A stretch of 64,000 nucleotides of DNA. Source: UBA4416 sp048498515. GTDB taxonomy: Bacteria; Bacteroidota; Bacteroidia; B-17B0; Aurantibacillaceae. The stretch is from assembly GCA_048498515.1 (NCBI GenBank), contig JBEHXV010000004.1:1-64000 (forward strand), read 5' to 3'. The notes under the pieces are model-generated. The model did no database searches and was not told the DNA's origin. It worked only from the letters and a program-made list of their open reading frames with translations. The position numbers and the translations under genes are program-made. How positions within the stretch are numbered: position 1 is the first letter of the stretch; every line of letters starts with the position of its first letter. This document shows positions 39,001 through 46,402 of this stretch, one piece after another.

Positions 39001-39577
39001 CATAATTATAAGTTTCTGGATCAATATTATCATACGTTGGATGTTCAAAACTGTTGCCATTATTCCAAAATGAAGTAAAATCTCCTGGTCCATAATTATG
39101 GGGCCCATCACATGATAACTTACTTAGTAAATCAAGATAATGTTGCCGTGAATTTTGTGGTGAAGCATCGTTTAAACAAGCATAAACTAAGTCAACATTT
39201 TCATGCCCGTATTGAGTAGCAAACTTATTGACATTTGTATGACTCCAGCTACCGCTTATTGCAGCCATAACCTCAAGCATGTATAGATTTCTAGCTAAAG
39301 AGGTAGAAATATTTAAAATATCATCATTTATTTTAAAGCAAATTGGTTTTTTTTGTAATGCAATGCCTTTATAATTAACAACATAAGAATCATTTATCGC
39401 TGGCATTTGTTCCAGAACATCCCAAACATGAGACTTGATCCAATCTAGAGGTATATGGTAATCATGAAAATCCAAACACGCATGTCCATCACCAGCTTGA
39501 TCTACAACTTCATGATGAATATCCCTATCGTATATGTGTTGCCTGTAAGTTGTTCGCCAATCTTTGCTAATACCCAT
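36038..39577 (-). CDS. Giant T9SS beta-helix protein, 3' part (apparently frameshifted)
   Basis: The sequence opens in mid-domain with no signal peptide, then shows parallel beta-helix ladders (NGTLDVGQNAKVIIQKGAHL, SRIIVRNGGKLIIEPGAFLE, GYGIYGALFYMGNKFSNVKN) from ~290 to ~740, a helical region, and a C-terminal T9SS domain (AVYPNPTSGNITIAYS, NLENGVYFYNITGDG). The upstream frame (39502-40599), which has the signal peptide, runs out at the point where this one begins, with 76 nt overlap. Together they look like one ~1500-residue secreted protein broken by a single-base indel near 39540. The true product may be one gene (36038-40599). Confidence 0.7.
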   Translation of the reverse strand: MGISKDWRTTYRQHIYDRDIHHEVVDQAGDGHACLDFHDYHIPLDWIKSHVWDVLEQMPAINDSYVVNYKGIALQKKPICFKINDDILNISTSLARNLYMLEVMAAISGSWSHTNVNKFATQYGHENVDLVYACLNDASPQNSRQHYLDLLSKLSCDGPHNYGPGDFTSFWNNGNSFEHPTYDNIDPETYNYGEYNANDWMWLYNMYRLKFGDASFPSYNDASCNCKKSIVIEQNYNPTTFNLTNSIYINRVFKDYLKLGISIKEYSTQKLIIDNKILENRTELIICNSDIFVQNNGILRNPSSFPASDSIKIVVRGSGNIFVQSNGTLDVGQNAKVIIQKGAHLASNGTNSRIIVRNGGKLIIEPGAFLELNSGSKLIVEDGGQVSIQTDMSNADANINGVLTYNAGAVIQLKGDNAVLELNGRLHIGDNAIFTFTYPGSNSGYVKFNRGYNWWNNWAPNNAHITCGTNAKIQLTGQNKTDKIVEIHQINVAIPKNLVTFNLLKGLVEFTEMDARLETDRPTFISNSTFKGTVFGNGPRTRGLLMFGQKLFYVTNSDFDGLGYGIYGALFYMGNKFSNVKNCNFTNCAHAMEIIGAGYNILNNTFFNNSEAIITSDNTYNSLIRNNSISTNVSLNPIIDPNQAAAEAATSGINIFGGTNAITELTKNTINNIDMAICLGNTEATLKCNDLQNNALVLSANENSKTTMSDILGSGFNNASNSMQFACFYEANYFEANNGYNAFDISNQNPCGTVFTPPHVAHTVCPIITAGSIVNYTGQNTNPTDPYNGYFETVAEYNFWRPITGPQDAAIENEYNMIYKTHINGNHLNARIVTGNALADKTLIDCPYPRNGEGGTPNQPNQRIHPMDNNSNSSNITTASFYNKRLQAALKFSISKMDKLEEYDKVNEAAGLLTEILNANYTTPVRNPADKYLLELAWQKLFACVAQLTEWERDSTGITAPLSGPLQSRFNDLLDIINLRMNRKDLLEPDAKEVSDLIRLDRAMVYRLEEDREHAIKEVNAIIASQPKNLHRAMYEQLLCLWTTENDAIKGNISTDDAIAKIKICNETYRPPLKNNGPLSQRTIAPITESKITYAKEFAIAVYPNPTSGNITIAYSLQEFNNISFELFNAQGKKMISVVLNSEERELNISNLNLENGVYFYNITGDGKNLMTKKLVVVK

Positions 39578-40599
39578 GCAAACGGCCTAATATCTTGATT
39601 TTTTGTATCGTTGGATGATGTTCCAACTTTTCTTCCTGTCACGGGGTTCATTAACACCCAATTACTTCTAATATCATTATCAGCACAATCGCTGTAATGA
39701 ATAATCAAATTATTAACCAAAGCCAATTGTGAAAAAATCAGACTTGGATTAATCTGATTATATAACAATTCAGACTGATGATCTGCAATTAATAATGTTC
39801 GGTCAGCACCTGACATATACTCCATAATGTTGGAAGTAATGGCTTGTATCTTATCAATAATATTAAACCCTGCATCTTGTGAAGTAGGTTTTACATATAC
39901 ATTTGGAATATATTTTTGCACAAATCTAAACCCCTGAAATATAGTGACAATCTGATCAAAACTTGGCTCGTTAGTTGGGCTATTACCTGGAGTTCCAATA
40001 TTGAAATTCATATCCCGGTCCGAGTTAAAACACCTGTAGTTTAAGCCAGGGTCGTTACTTCCAGTACTGCTTGGGCCACCCAATATCACAGGAGAATACT
40101 CATTACTCCAATGGTTTAAAGTAGATTGTCTTACGTCATCTCTTAAAAAAAATCCGTTATAATCTATGGGTTTTGACGGATTAAATGTATTTTCTGCAAC
40201 TCCGTCCAATCTATCAATAGCATTAATTGCATAATATAATTCATTTAAGGTCGCTTTCGTGTCTTTTCCCTCCTGTGTTAATAATGCATATTCAGTAGCT
40301 AAAGTGCATAAATAATCACTTATATAGCCCGTAGCATCACCCCATGACATTGTCCCAGCGGAGAGAGGGTATACGTTTCCACATCTGTCTCCTCCGATGG
40401 CATTTTTTTGTTTTTTAGATGCGGGAATTCCTTGACCATCTTCTTTTCCTATGCTTATAAAGTAACGTCGAAACCGTTCCCTCATAGTCCAATATTTTAA
40501 ATTAAGTTCCTGCTCATTATTTTGTGAATAGCAAAATGGAAATTGTGAAAATAGCATGGCTCCGCCAACTATTATTCTTTTAAATAATCGTAAAGGCAT
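39502..40599 (-). CDS. T9SS beta-helix protein, 5' part (signal peptide and N-domain)
   Basis: 365 residues with a signal peptide (LFKRIIVGGAMLFSQFPFCYSQ) and an N-terminal domain (YWTMRERFRRYFISIGKEDG, MSWGDATGYISDYLCTLATE) that resembles no family I can name. It has no beta-helix and no sorting domain, which are found only in the next frame. Reading ACA TAT TAC GAT instead of ACA TAT ACG AT would join the frames and give N-T-Y-Y-D-R-D-I-H, a natural continuation. A sequencing or assembly slip, or a real mutation, are both possible. Confidence 0.65.
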   Translation of the reverse strand: MPLRLFKRIIVGGAMLFSQFPFCYSQNNEQELNLKYWTMRERFRRYFISIGKEDGQGIPASKKQKNAIGGDRCGNVYPLSAGTMSWGDATGYISDYLCTLATEYALLTQEGKDTKATLNELYYAINAIDRLDGVAENTFNPSKPIDYNGFFLRDDVRQSTLNHWSNEYSPVILGGPSSTGSNDPGLNYRCFNSDRDMNFNIGTPGNSPTNEPSFDQIVTIFQGFRFVQKYIPNVYVKPTSQDAGFNIIDKIQAITSNIMEYMSGADRTLLIADHQSELLYNQINPSLIFSQLALVNNLIIHYSDCADNDIRSNWVLMNPVTGRKVGTSSNDTKNQDIRPFAWVLAKIGEQLTGNTYTIGIFIMKL

Positions 40600-40616
40600 A
40601 AAATTTGGGTTAAGGT

Positions 40617-41294
40617 TTATTGAATTATATTATATCGGATCAGGTTCCAAGTACGGTTACTATCTAATTGCTCACGTCTCACAATACCAATATTTTTCGT
40701 TATATAATAATTTGTATTTTGATTATCATCACAGTTGCTATTATAGTTATACCATTTTTGTGTAGAAGTAAATGTCTGCGTTTTTACTGAAAACACATTA
40801 TAATAATTTTGATAGATTACATGATCTAGCGATACATATAATGTTGTTTGCAAATTAACTTTTGCCAAATGTATAGTTAGCCCAGAATTAGTACCACTAC
40901 CAGGCATTTCATATTTTTCTCTAAAAACTCTTGGAATATTATTGTTCACTTCATAACTCTGATCCATCCAATTCTCATATTGATAATGATCATAGCTACT
41001 CATCATATCACATTTAAACCAACTAAAAGTTCCTCTATAAAGTCCATTAGCTACTTCTACATCTCCATTTGTATAAGTCCCTTTATTAGCATAAGTAACA
41101 TAAATACTGTCCAAAATACCACTAATGCTGTCCTGATATACCCAATAAGTTCCAGGCTTAAAATAAGCATAATCATACAAATCCGTACTAACAGCTGAAT
41201 TGAATCCGGGATCGGGTTCAGGCTGCTTTTTTTTGCATTTCTGGCAGGCGGTGAGGCAAAGGGAAATAAAAAATATATATACTAACCTTTTCAT
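40617..41294 (-). CDS. Hypothetical lipoprotein
   Basis: 225 residues. Lipoprotein signal (FFISLCLTAC), a Lys/Pro/Glu linker (QKCKKKQPEPDPG), then a domain opening YAYFKPGTYWVYQDSISGIL, a pattern seen in many Bacteroidota lipoproteins of unknown function. 17 bp before the beta-helix gene on the same strand, so the two may be co-transcribed and it could help display that protein. Confidence 0.7.
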   Translation of the reverse strand: MKRLVYIFFISLCLTACQKCKKKQPEPDPGFNSAVSTDLYDYAYFKPGTYWVYQDSISGILDSIYVTYANKGTYTNGDVEVANGLYRGTFSWFKCDMMSSYDHYQYENWMDQSYEVNNNIPRVFREKYEMPGSGTNSGLTIHLAKVNLQTTLYVSLDHVIYQNYYNVFSVKTQTFTSTQKWYNYNSNCDDNQNTNYYITKNIGIVRREQLDSNRTWNLIRYNIIQ

Positions 41295-41695
41295 ATTAAA
41301 GAATAAAAATTAAGAGGACAGTACGTTATTCAAAAATATAACAAATTTTTGAATAAAAAGCATTTAAAAAGCAATAATTTTATATGTAAGATTTGTGATA
41401 GTTTTGTAAAAACGCTTAACTAATAAGGGATTAAACAAGTACAATTTGTGATTCTGTAGCAAAGGATGTTTTTTACTTATCCTTATATCATCATAGGTTA
41501 TGTTCCGATAATAAAGTAGTCCTGAGATTCAGAGGTTTCTTTTGTCTGTATCTAAGCGACACAACCTGTACCCTACGGGTTGGACTTATCAAATTTTCTG
41601 GAGAATTTTAACAGAATCAGGGCCTAAAAAAATTTCCAACCCTTACATCTTATCCCCTGAATTACCCATTCTTTTAGGGTTTGCTATTGTATTAG
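41295..41695. other. 401-bp AT-rich gap before the restriction operon
   Basis: No open frame worth calling. It contains the dyad at 41326-41356. Nothing in it matches the inverted repeat at the other end of the restriction-modification block, and no tRNA fragment is recognisable. Confidence 0.6.
41326..41356. repeat. 12-bp inverted repeat TTATTCAAAAAT / ATTTTTGAATAA
   Basis: Perfect arms with a 7-base spacer, upstream (on the minus strand) of the hypothetical lipoprotein gene. Could be an operator or the end of a message; no further support. Confidence 0.5.
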
Positions 41696-42442
41696 CTATT
41701 TTATAACTGCCCAATTATTTAAGTAATAACTCATTTCATGGTCTCTATTTCCTAAATATACTTTGTCTTGACGCACATCAATCTTAACACGGTATTTTTC
41801 ATGACTCTTAACATCATGTATCGCTTTCTGCGTTACTTTTTTTTCCATTTCACTTAATGGCAAAATAATAAAGTCAGTTTTATTTTTAGCTTTTAAAACA
41901 AAAACATAAAATGTATTACCGGCATATTCACGCTCAAATGAAACTTTTCTAACATCAAAGTTATAGGTATTGTAATCATTTGCATTGGCTGTTTTTACCT
42001 GAATAGAAAATAGTTTGTTATTCTTTGTGGCAATAATATCTATTCCTTTGTCCACACTCATAATGCTGGCGTTAAACTCACGAAATAATAATTCGGAACA
42101 AACCAAAAACTCGCCACCTTTTGCAATAAAACCACTATCAACTTTAATTTTTTCTTCTTCTTTTTCTTCTTCCTCTAAAACTTTCAATTGTTTTTTAGGC
42201 TCAATGGCTTTCTTATTTGGATTAAGGGCAAAGGTGGCTTTGTCCGTCTTAATGAAATCGGAAGCTTGCCCCTTTTTCTGAATATCAGTAACTATTTGTG
42301 CATTCATACTGGCATCAGGCGTTGCGCCATCTGTTTCCAATATGCCTTTTTCAAGAGCCAAACGAGTGATCTCTTTGTAATGTAGAGGCTTTTTCACTCC
42401 TGTAAGTATTTCTATGGCTGCTGTGCGGAATTTATTCATCAC
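41696..42442 (-). CDS. HARE-HTH protein with PD-(D/E)XK nuclease-like domain
   Basis: 248 residues. Residues 1-75 are a HARE-HTH winged helix (AAIEILTGVKKPLHYKEITR, TPDASMNAQIVTDIQKKG), a DNA-binding module found in restriction endonucleases and chromatin proteins. An acidic/lysine linker (85-100) follows. Residues ~105-200 carry a PD-(D/E)XK-like core: GGEFLVCSELL (E111/E117), KGIDIIATK (D135) and FSIQVKTA (Q148-x-K150). It would cut or bind DNA. It is the last gene of the type I operon, 15 bp after hsdM, an uncommon extra member. Confidence 0.75.
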   Translation of the reverse strand: MMNKFRTAAIEILTGVKKPLHYKEITRLALEKGILETDGATPDASMNAQIVTDIQKKGQASDFIKTDKATFALNPNKKAIEPKKQLKVLEEEEKEEEKIKVDSGFIAKGGEFLVCSELLFREFNASIMSVDKGIDIIATKNNKLFSIQVKTANANDYNTYNFDVRKVSFEREYAGNTFYVFVLKAKNKTDFIILPLSEMEKKVTQKAIHDVKSHEKYRVKIDVRQDKVYLGNRDHEMSYYLNNWAVIK

Positions 42443-42457
42443 TCAAATTTTATATTC

Positions 42458-44107
42458 TTAAATAGGTGGCAAACCTAACTCTTTCAAAAATTGATTGTGT
42501 TTTTCTGTATTCGTTTTTATGCTTTCATTTATTGCTACTAATTTTTTATTTACTTCTTTCAAATCAATTTGCACTTCGTCTTCAGAAGTGCTAACATATC
42601 TTGAAATGTTAAGATTGTATCCGTTCTTTTCAATTTCTTCCATTGAAACTCTGCGAGCATATTTTTCAATATGTTCGGGTCTGAACTGATAGGTTTCAAC
42701 AATTTTTTGAATATCGTTTGGCTCTCCGTTTTCCCCTTCTCTAAGCGTATTCTGTCTTTTCCCCGGTTTATAGTGCTCACTTGCATTAATAAATAAAACA
42801 TCATCGTGTTTTTTGCATTTTTTTAAAACCAAAATGCAAACGGGAATACCTGTTGAATAAAATAAGTTGGAAGGTAAACCAATGACTGTATCAATGTAAT
42901 TGTCTTTTAAAAGCTTTGTACGAATACGTTCTTCTGCACCGCCACGAAATAAAACTCCATGTGGTAATATGATTGCCATAGTTCCTTCTTTTCCGAGGAA
43001 ATGGAAACCGTGTAATAAGAAGGCAAAGTCGGCTGCTGACTTTGGTGCTAAACCGTAACCCTTGAATCGAAAATCTTCCGCTAAGATGTCATTAGGTTCC
43101 CATTTCAAACTAAAAGGGGGATTCGCTACAATGGCATCAAATTCTATTTTCTTACTTGGATTCCTTTCATTGAGTAAAGGCCAGTGATTTTCTAATGTGT
43201 CTCCGTGGAATATCTCAAATTCAGTATCCTTCATTCCATGCAAGAGCATATTCATTCTTGCAAGGTTATAGGTTGTGATGTTCTTTTCTTGGCCGTATAT
43301 TTTTCCGATATTTCCTTTGTTGCTTTTGATTCGTTTTCTTACGTTAAGCAATAATGAGCCTGAACCGCATGTAAAATCAAATACTTTATCTAACTTTTTT
43401 TTCTTTCCGGTCTTAGGTTCCTGGCTATCTAAAGTTACAATCTCAGAAAGGATAGTAGAGATTTGTTGTGGCGTATAAAACTCTCCAGCGCTTTTACCTG
43501 AACCTGCTGCAAATTCACCAATCAAGTATTCATAAGCATCACCAAGCGTATCGGAATCAATAGAGAATTCAGCTATCCCATCAGAGATTTTTTGGATAAT
43601 AGTGCAGAGTTTTTTGTTTCTCTCCTTCGGCGTTTTTCCTAATTTTTCCGAATTTAGATTGATTTCCGAGAACAAGCCTTGAAAAGTACTTTCAAATGAA
43701 TCATTTTCGATATATCGAAAACCTTTTTGCAGAGTTTCCAGTAATTCATCGTTTTGTGTTCGAGCCAGCTCAATAATATTACCCCACAAATGCTGTGGTT
43801 TAATCACGTAATGAACTTTTCTACGCATTTGCTTTTCAAAATCGGCTACATCTGCTTTATTTTCTTTATACCAAATTTCTAAAGGGGTTTTAACCTTTAG
43901 TTTTGCCATAACATCTTTTGGCGTATTATCAGGATAATCCTTACCCAATTCCTTTTTTGCAGCCTCTTCATAATTAGACGAAAGATAGCGCAGGAATAAA
44001 AAGGAAAGCATATAATCACGAAAATCATCCGGATTCATAGCGCCTCTTAAAGTATCGGCTATTTCCCAAAGAGTTTTTCCTAATTGCTGTTGGTATTTTT
44101 GCGTCAT
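42458..44107 (-). CDS. hsdM: Type I restriction-modification methyltransferase subunit
   Basis: 549 residues. The N-terminal HsdM helical domain (LWEIADTLRGAMNPDDFRDY) is followed by an N6-adenine methylase domain: SAM motif DFTCGSG (244-250), catalytic NPPF (329-332), and GAGSGK-type loops before it (EFAAGSGKSAGEFYTPQQIS). It methylates adenine in the HsdS-defined site. The gene follows the PrrC-like ATPase by 5 bp and precedes the HARE nuclease by 15 bp. Confidence 0.96.
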   Translation of the reverse strand: MTQKYQQQLGKTLWEIADTLRGAMNPDDFRDYMLSFLFLRYLSSNYEEAAKKELGKDYPDNTPKDVMAKLKVKTPLEIWYKENKADVADFEKQMRRKVHYVIKPQHLWGNIIELARTQNDELLETLQKGFRYIENDSFESTFQGLFSEINLNSEKLGKTPKERNKKLCTIIQKISDGIAEFSIDSDTLGDAYEYLIGEFAAGSGKSAGEFYTPQQISTILSEIVTLDSQEPKTGKKKKLDKVFDFTCGSGSLLLNVRKRIKSNKGNIGKIYGQEKNITTYNLARMNMLLHGMKDTEFEIFHGDTLENHWPLLNERNPSKKIEFDAIVANPPFSLKWEPNDILAEDFRFKGYGLAPKSAADFAFLLHGFHFLGKEGTMAIILPHGVLFRGGAEERIRTKLLKDNYIDTVIGLPSNLFYSTGIPVCILVLKKCKKHDDVLFINASEHYKPGKRQNTLREGENGEPNDIQKIVETYQFRPEHIEKYARRVSMEEIEKNGYNLNISRYVSTSEDEVQIDLKEVNKKLVAINESIKTNTEKHNQFLKELGLPPI

Positions 44108-44112
44108 ATTAA

Positions 44113-45177
44113 TTAAAATCTAAAATTGTATTTGACAAGTAGTTTACTGAAAATCTCTTCAAAAGTAGTCCTCTCATTTTCATTCATTTCATTGAATTGA
44201 GGAACAAAAGCCTTTTTATGAGATAATGAATTAAGTATAGTTATTTTTTCTTCGGGATTATTTACATTAATTTCCTGTAAAACAAACTTGATTTGACTTT
44301 TTCCCAAAAATGAAACTATATTCTCTAAAAGTTGTCTAAGAAGCACAAAGTGATATGTATATAATTTTGTTTTTCGCGCTTCATCTAGGACTTGAAAAAG
44401 ATGAAGGTGAAATAAAAATACTTCATTCTCAAAAACTTTCAGTTCAAGTTCATCTTGGTTTCTCCGAAGCATAAAGTGTTTACAATTCTTTTTATATCTA
44501 TCAGCTTTTTCGCCATATTTTAACCTATCATACAAAACTGAAAATAAACCTATGTGATGTGTTGTTAGAATAATTTTCCTGTTTTTTTCGAAATTTTCTT
44601 CAATTAACTTCATTAGTGTATTCGATGTGAGAAAAATATTATTGTCATCTAAGCTGGAAACTGGATCGTCTATGAAAAAATGAGCGTTTTGTTCATCCGT
44701 CCAGCCCTCAACTTTAAATAAAGTTAAAAAGAAACACCACACAAATATTCTTGTTTCGCCACTAGAAATTTTTATAGAAGTTTCTTCTTTGCCTTCCTTA
44801 AAAAATCTAATTGCTTCAATTCCGATTTCTGGATCATCATTTACAATAAATTTAAACTGGTAGCCAGGATTGAAAAACATTAATTCTTCCTGAATATCAT
44901 CTTCTTTAAGTAAGCTATAAAACTTATTTAGCTTACTTTTCTTAACATTCAGAATAATGTTTTCATTGTCATTCTCTTCATCATTATCCCAATTAAAAAG
45001 ATCTTCACTGTAGGCATTATAATACACACCTGCGTGGTTACCATTATTTTCAGCTTTTGTGAAATCTTTATATGCTACAGACAGCCTTGTTTTCCCTGTA
45101 CCATTGAATGCATATATGCAAACTATAAATGAGTCTACTTTCTTGACCTGTTCGGCTATTTCTGAAATGGTTGCCAT
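44113..45177 (-). CDS. PrrC/RloC-like ATPase with possible C-terminal nuclease
   Basis: 354 residues. ABC/SMC-type ATPase motifs: Walker A FNGTGKT (24-30), signature SSGE (138-141), Walker B FFIDDPVSSLDD (167-178) and switch H207. The DDPVSSLDD form is typical of the AAA_13 group that includes the anticodon nucleases PrrC and RloC. The last 80 residues contain R281-x3-E285 and H320 (LRQLLEN ... LSHKK), spaced 4 and 35 residues apart, much like the R/E/H triad of PrrC (R320, E324, H356). Encoded between hsdS and hsdM, as PrrC is within EcoprrI. The tRNase role is inference. Confidence 0.72.
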   Translation of the reverse strand: MATISEIAEQVKKVDSFIVCIYAFNGTGKTRLSVAYKDFTKAENNGNHAGVYYNAYSEDLFNWDNDEENDNENIILNVKKSKLNKFYSLLKEDDIQEELMFFNPGYQFKFIVNDDPEIGIEAIRFFKEGKEETSIKISSGETRIFVWCFFLTLFKVEGWTDEQNAHFFIDDPVSSLDDNNIFLTSNTLMKLIEENFEKNRKIILTTHHIGLFSVLYDRLKYGEKADRYKKNCKHFMLRRNQDELELKVFENEVFLFHLHLFQVLDEARKTKLYTYHFVLLRQLLENIVSFLGKSQIKFVLQEINVNNPEEKITILNSLSHKKAFVPQFNEMNENERTTFEEIFSKLLVKYNFRF

Positions 45178-45178
45178 T

Positions 45179-46402
45179 TTAACTATCTATTTTTGGAAAT
45201 AAATTTTGAATCAACCCTTTTTTATGCAACCTTAGTTGTTCTAATTTCTCTAATTGCGCCGTAATTAGATCATCAAGTGATAGAAGACAAGAAGCTATTT
45301 TTTCTTGTTCTTTTGGATTTTCAGGCAATGGAATTGGGATAACATCAAGTTTTCCTCTGTTTAGTTTTGGTTGAGCCATCCCTGTGAGAAAATTCTCCAC
45401 ATTAATTGAGTTTATGTAGTTTTCCACTATTATTTGAGTATAGATGCTTTCAAATTTTAAAACATGGGCGTGATTATTAACCCAAGTTTTGCCGGATATG
45501 CTAAAGGCAATAGGATAATTTCTATCAACTAGATTTGCCCCATCTTCAGATATACAAAGCAGAGTTTCATTAAAGATATACTCTCTAACATAATCTATTA
45601 CTCCAGACGCACCATAGTAAGGAACAACTCCTTTATCTCTTTGGGTTGAAGTTATGGGAATTCTCTTTGAATCTAAGTTTTCAGCAATTTCGCCTAATTG
45701 TTTCTGCGCCCATTCTCCATCTTTCTTAAACTCAGGGAAACGATATTTCGGTACTTTTTCACCTACTTTCGGAAAAAGGTTCTGCATCAACCCTTTTTTG
45801 TGATCTTTAAGAAGTTCTAACTTTTGGCTATGAGCTGTAATCACTTCATCCAAGAACGAAAGACAAGAGGCAATTTTTTCTTGTTCTTTTTTGTTTTTAG
45901 GAAAGTGTACTGGTAGGAGCTTGATTATTTCAGCGTTCAAATTTTTTACCGCTGCTCCCGCTGCGTTTGTGTTGAAATATGATTGGCTTGATTCAGCTGA
46001 AATGAAATAATATAAATAATTTTCAAACGTTTTGTTTGAAATTTTACGAATTGCAATCCATCCATCGTGTATACAAGTTGTAATTTTTAAAATGTAAGGG
46101 CGTCCAAAACTCATAGAGTTAGAAAGAATTAAATCACCAGGATTTACCTCTCTTGTGCTACTTAAAGCTTCTTTTATTATTTTTTCTTTTGTTATAGTAA
46201 TGTATTTTGAATCAGATGAAACATCTGCGATTTTCAACCAATTTAATCCATCATTGCTACTCGTAAGATAATCTTGGATTGGTCTTGGTGAACCACCACG
46301 AACTATTTCAGAAAGCTGTCCTAGTTCTTCATACAACCAATACCCATCATTTTTAAATTCAGGGAAACGTAATTTCGGTATCAGTTTTTTCTCCTTACTC
46401 AT
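45179..46402 (-). CDS. hsdS: Type I restriction-modification specificity subunit
   Basis: 407 residues built as two similar halves, each with a target-recognition domain and a conserved helix. Each half opens with PKxRFPEFK and ends with a helix (EQEKIASCLSFLDEVITAHS and EQEKIASCLLSLDDLITAQL) and HKKGLxQNLFPK. Each half reads one part of a bipartite DNA site. The near-identical helix ends can recombine and switch specificity. The start overlaps the hsdR end by 8 bp; the ATPase follows after 1 bp. Confidence 0.95.
   Translation of the reverse strand: MSKEKKLIPKLRFPEFKNDGYWLYEELGQLSEIVRGGSPRPIQDYLTSSNDGLNWLKIADVSSDSKYITITKEKIIKEALSSTREVNPGDLILSNSMSFGRPYILKITTCIHDGWIAIRKISNKTFENYLYYFISAESSQSYFNTNAAGAAVKNLNAEIIKLLPVHFPKNKKEQEKIASCLSFLDEVITAHSQKLELLKDHKKGLMQNLFPKVGEKVPKYRFPEFKKDGEWAQKQLGEIAENLDSKRIPITSTQRDKGVVPYYGASGVIDYVREYIFNETLLCISEDGANLVDRNYPIAFSISGKTWVNNHAHVLKFESIYTQIIVENYINSINVENFLTGMAQPKLNRGKLDVIPIPLPENPKEQEKIASCLLSLDDLITAQLEKLEQLRLHKKGLIQNLFPKIDS

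Noticed and set aside
40600..41300. AT-rich stretch as a possible replication origin or phage remnant
   Set aside because: Occupied by a clear lipoprotein gene; no DnaA boxes or phage genes.
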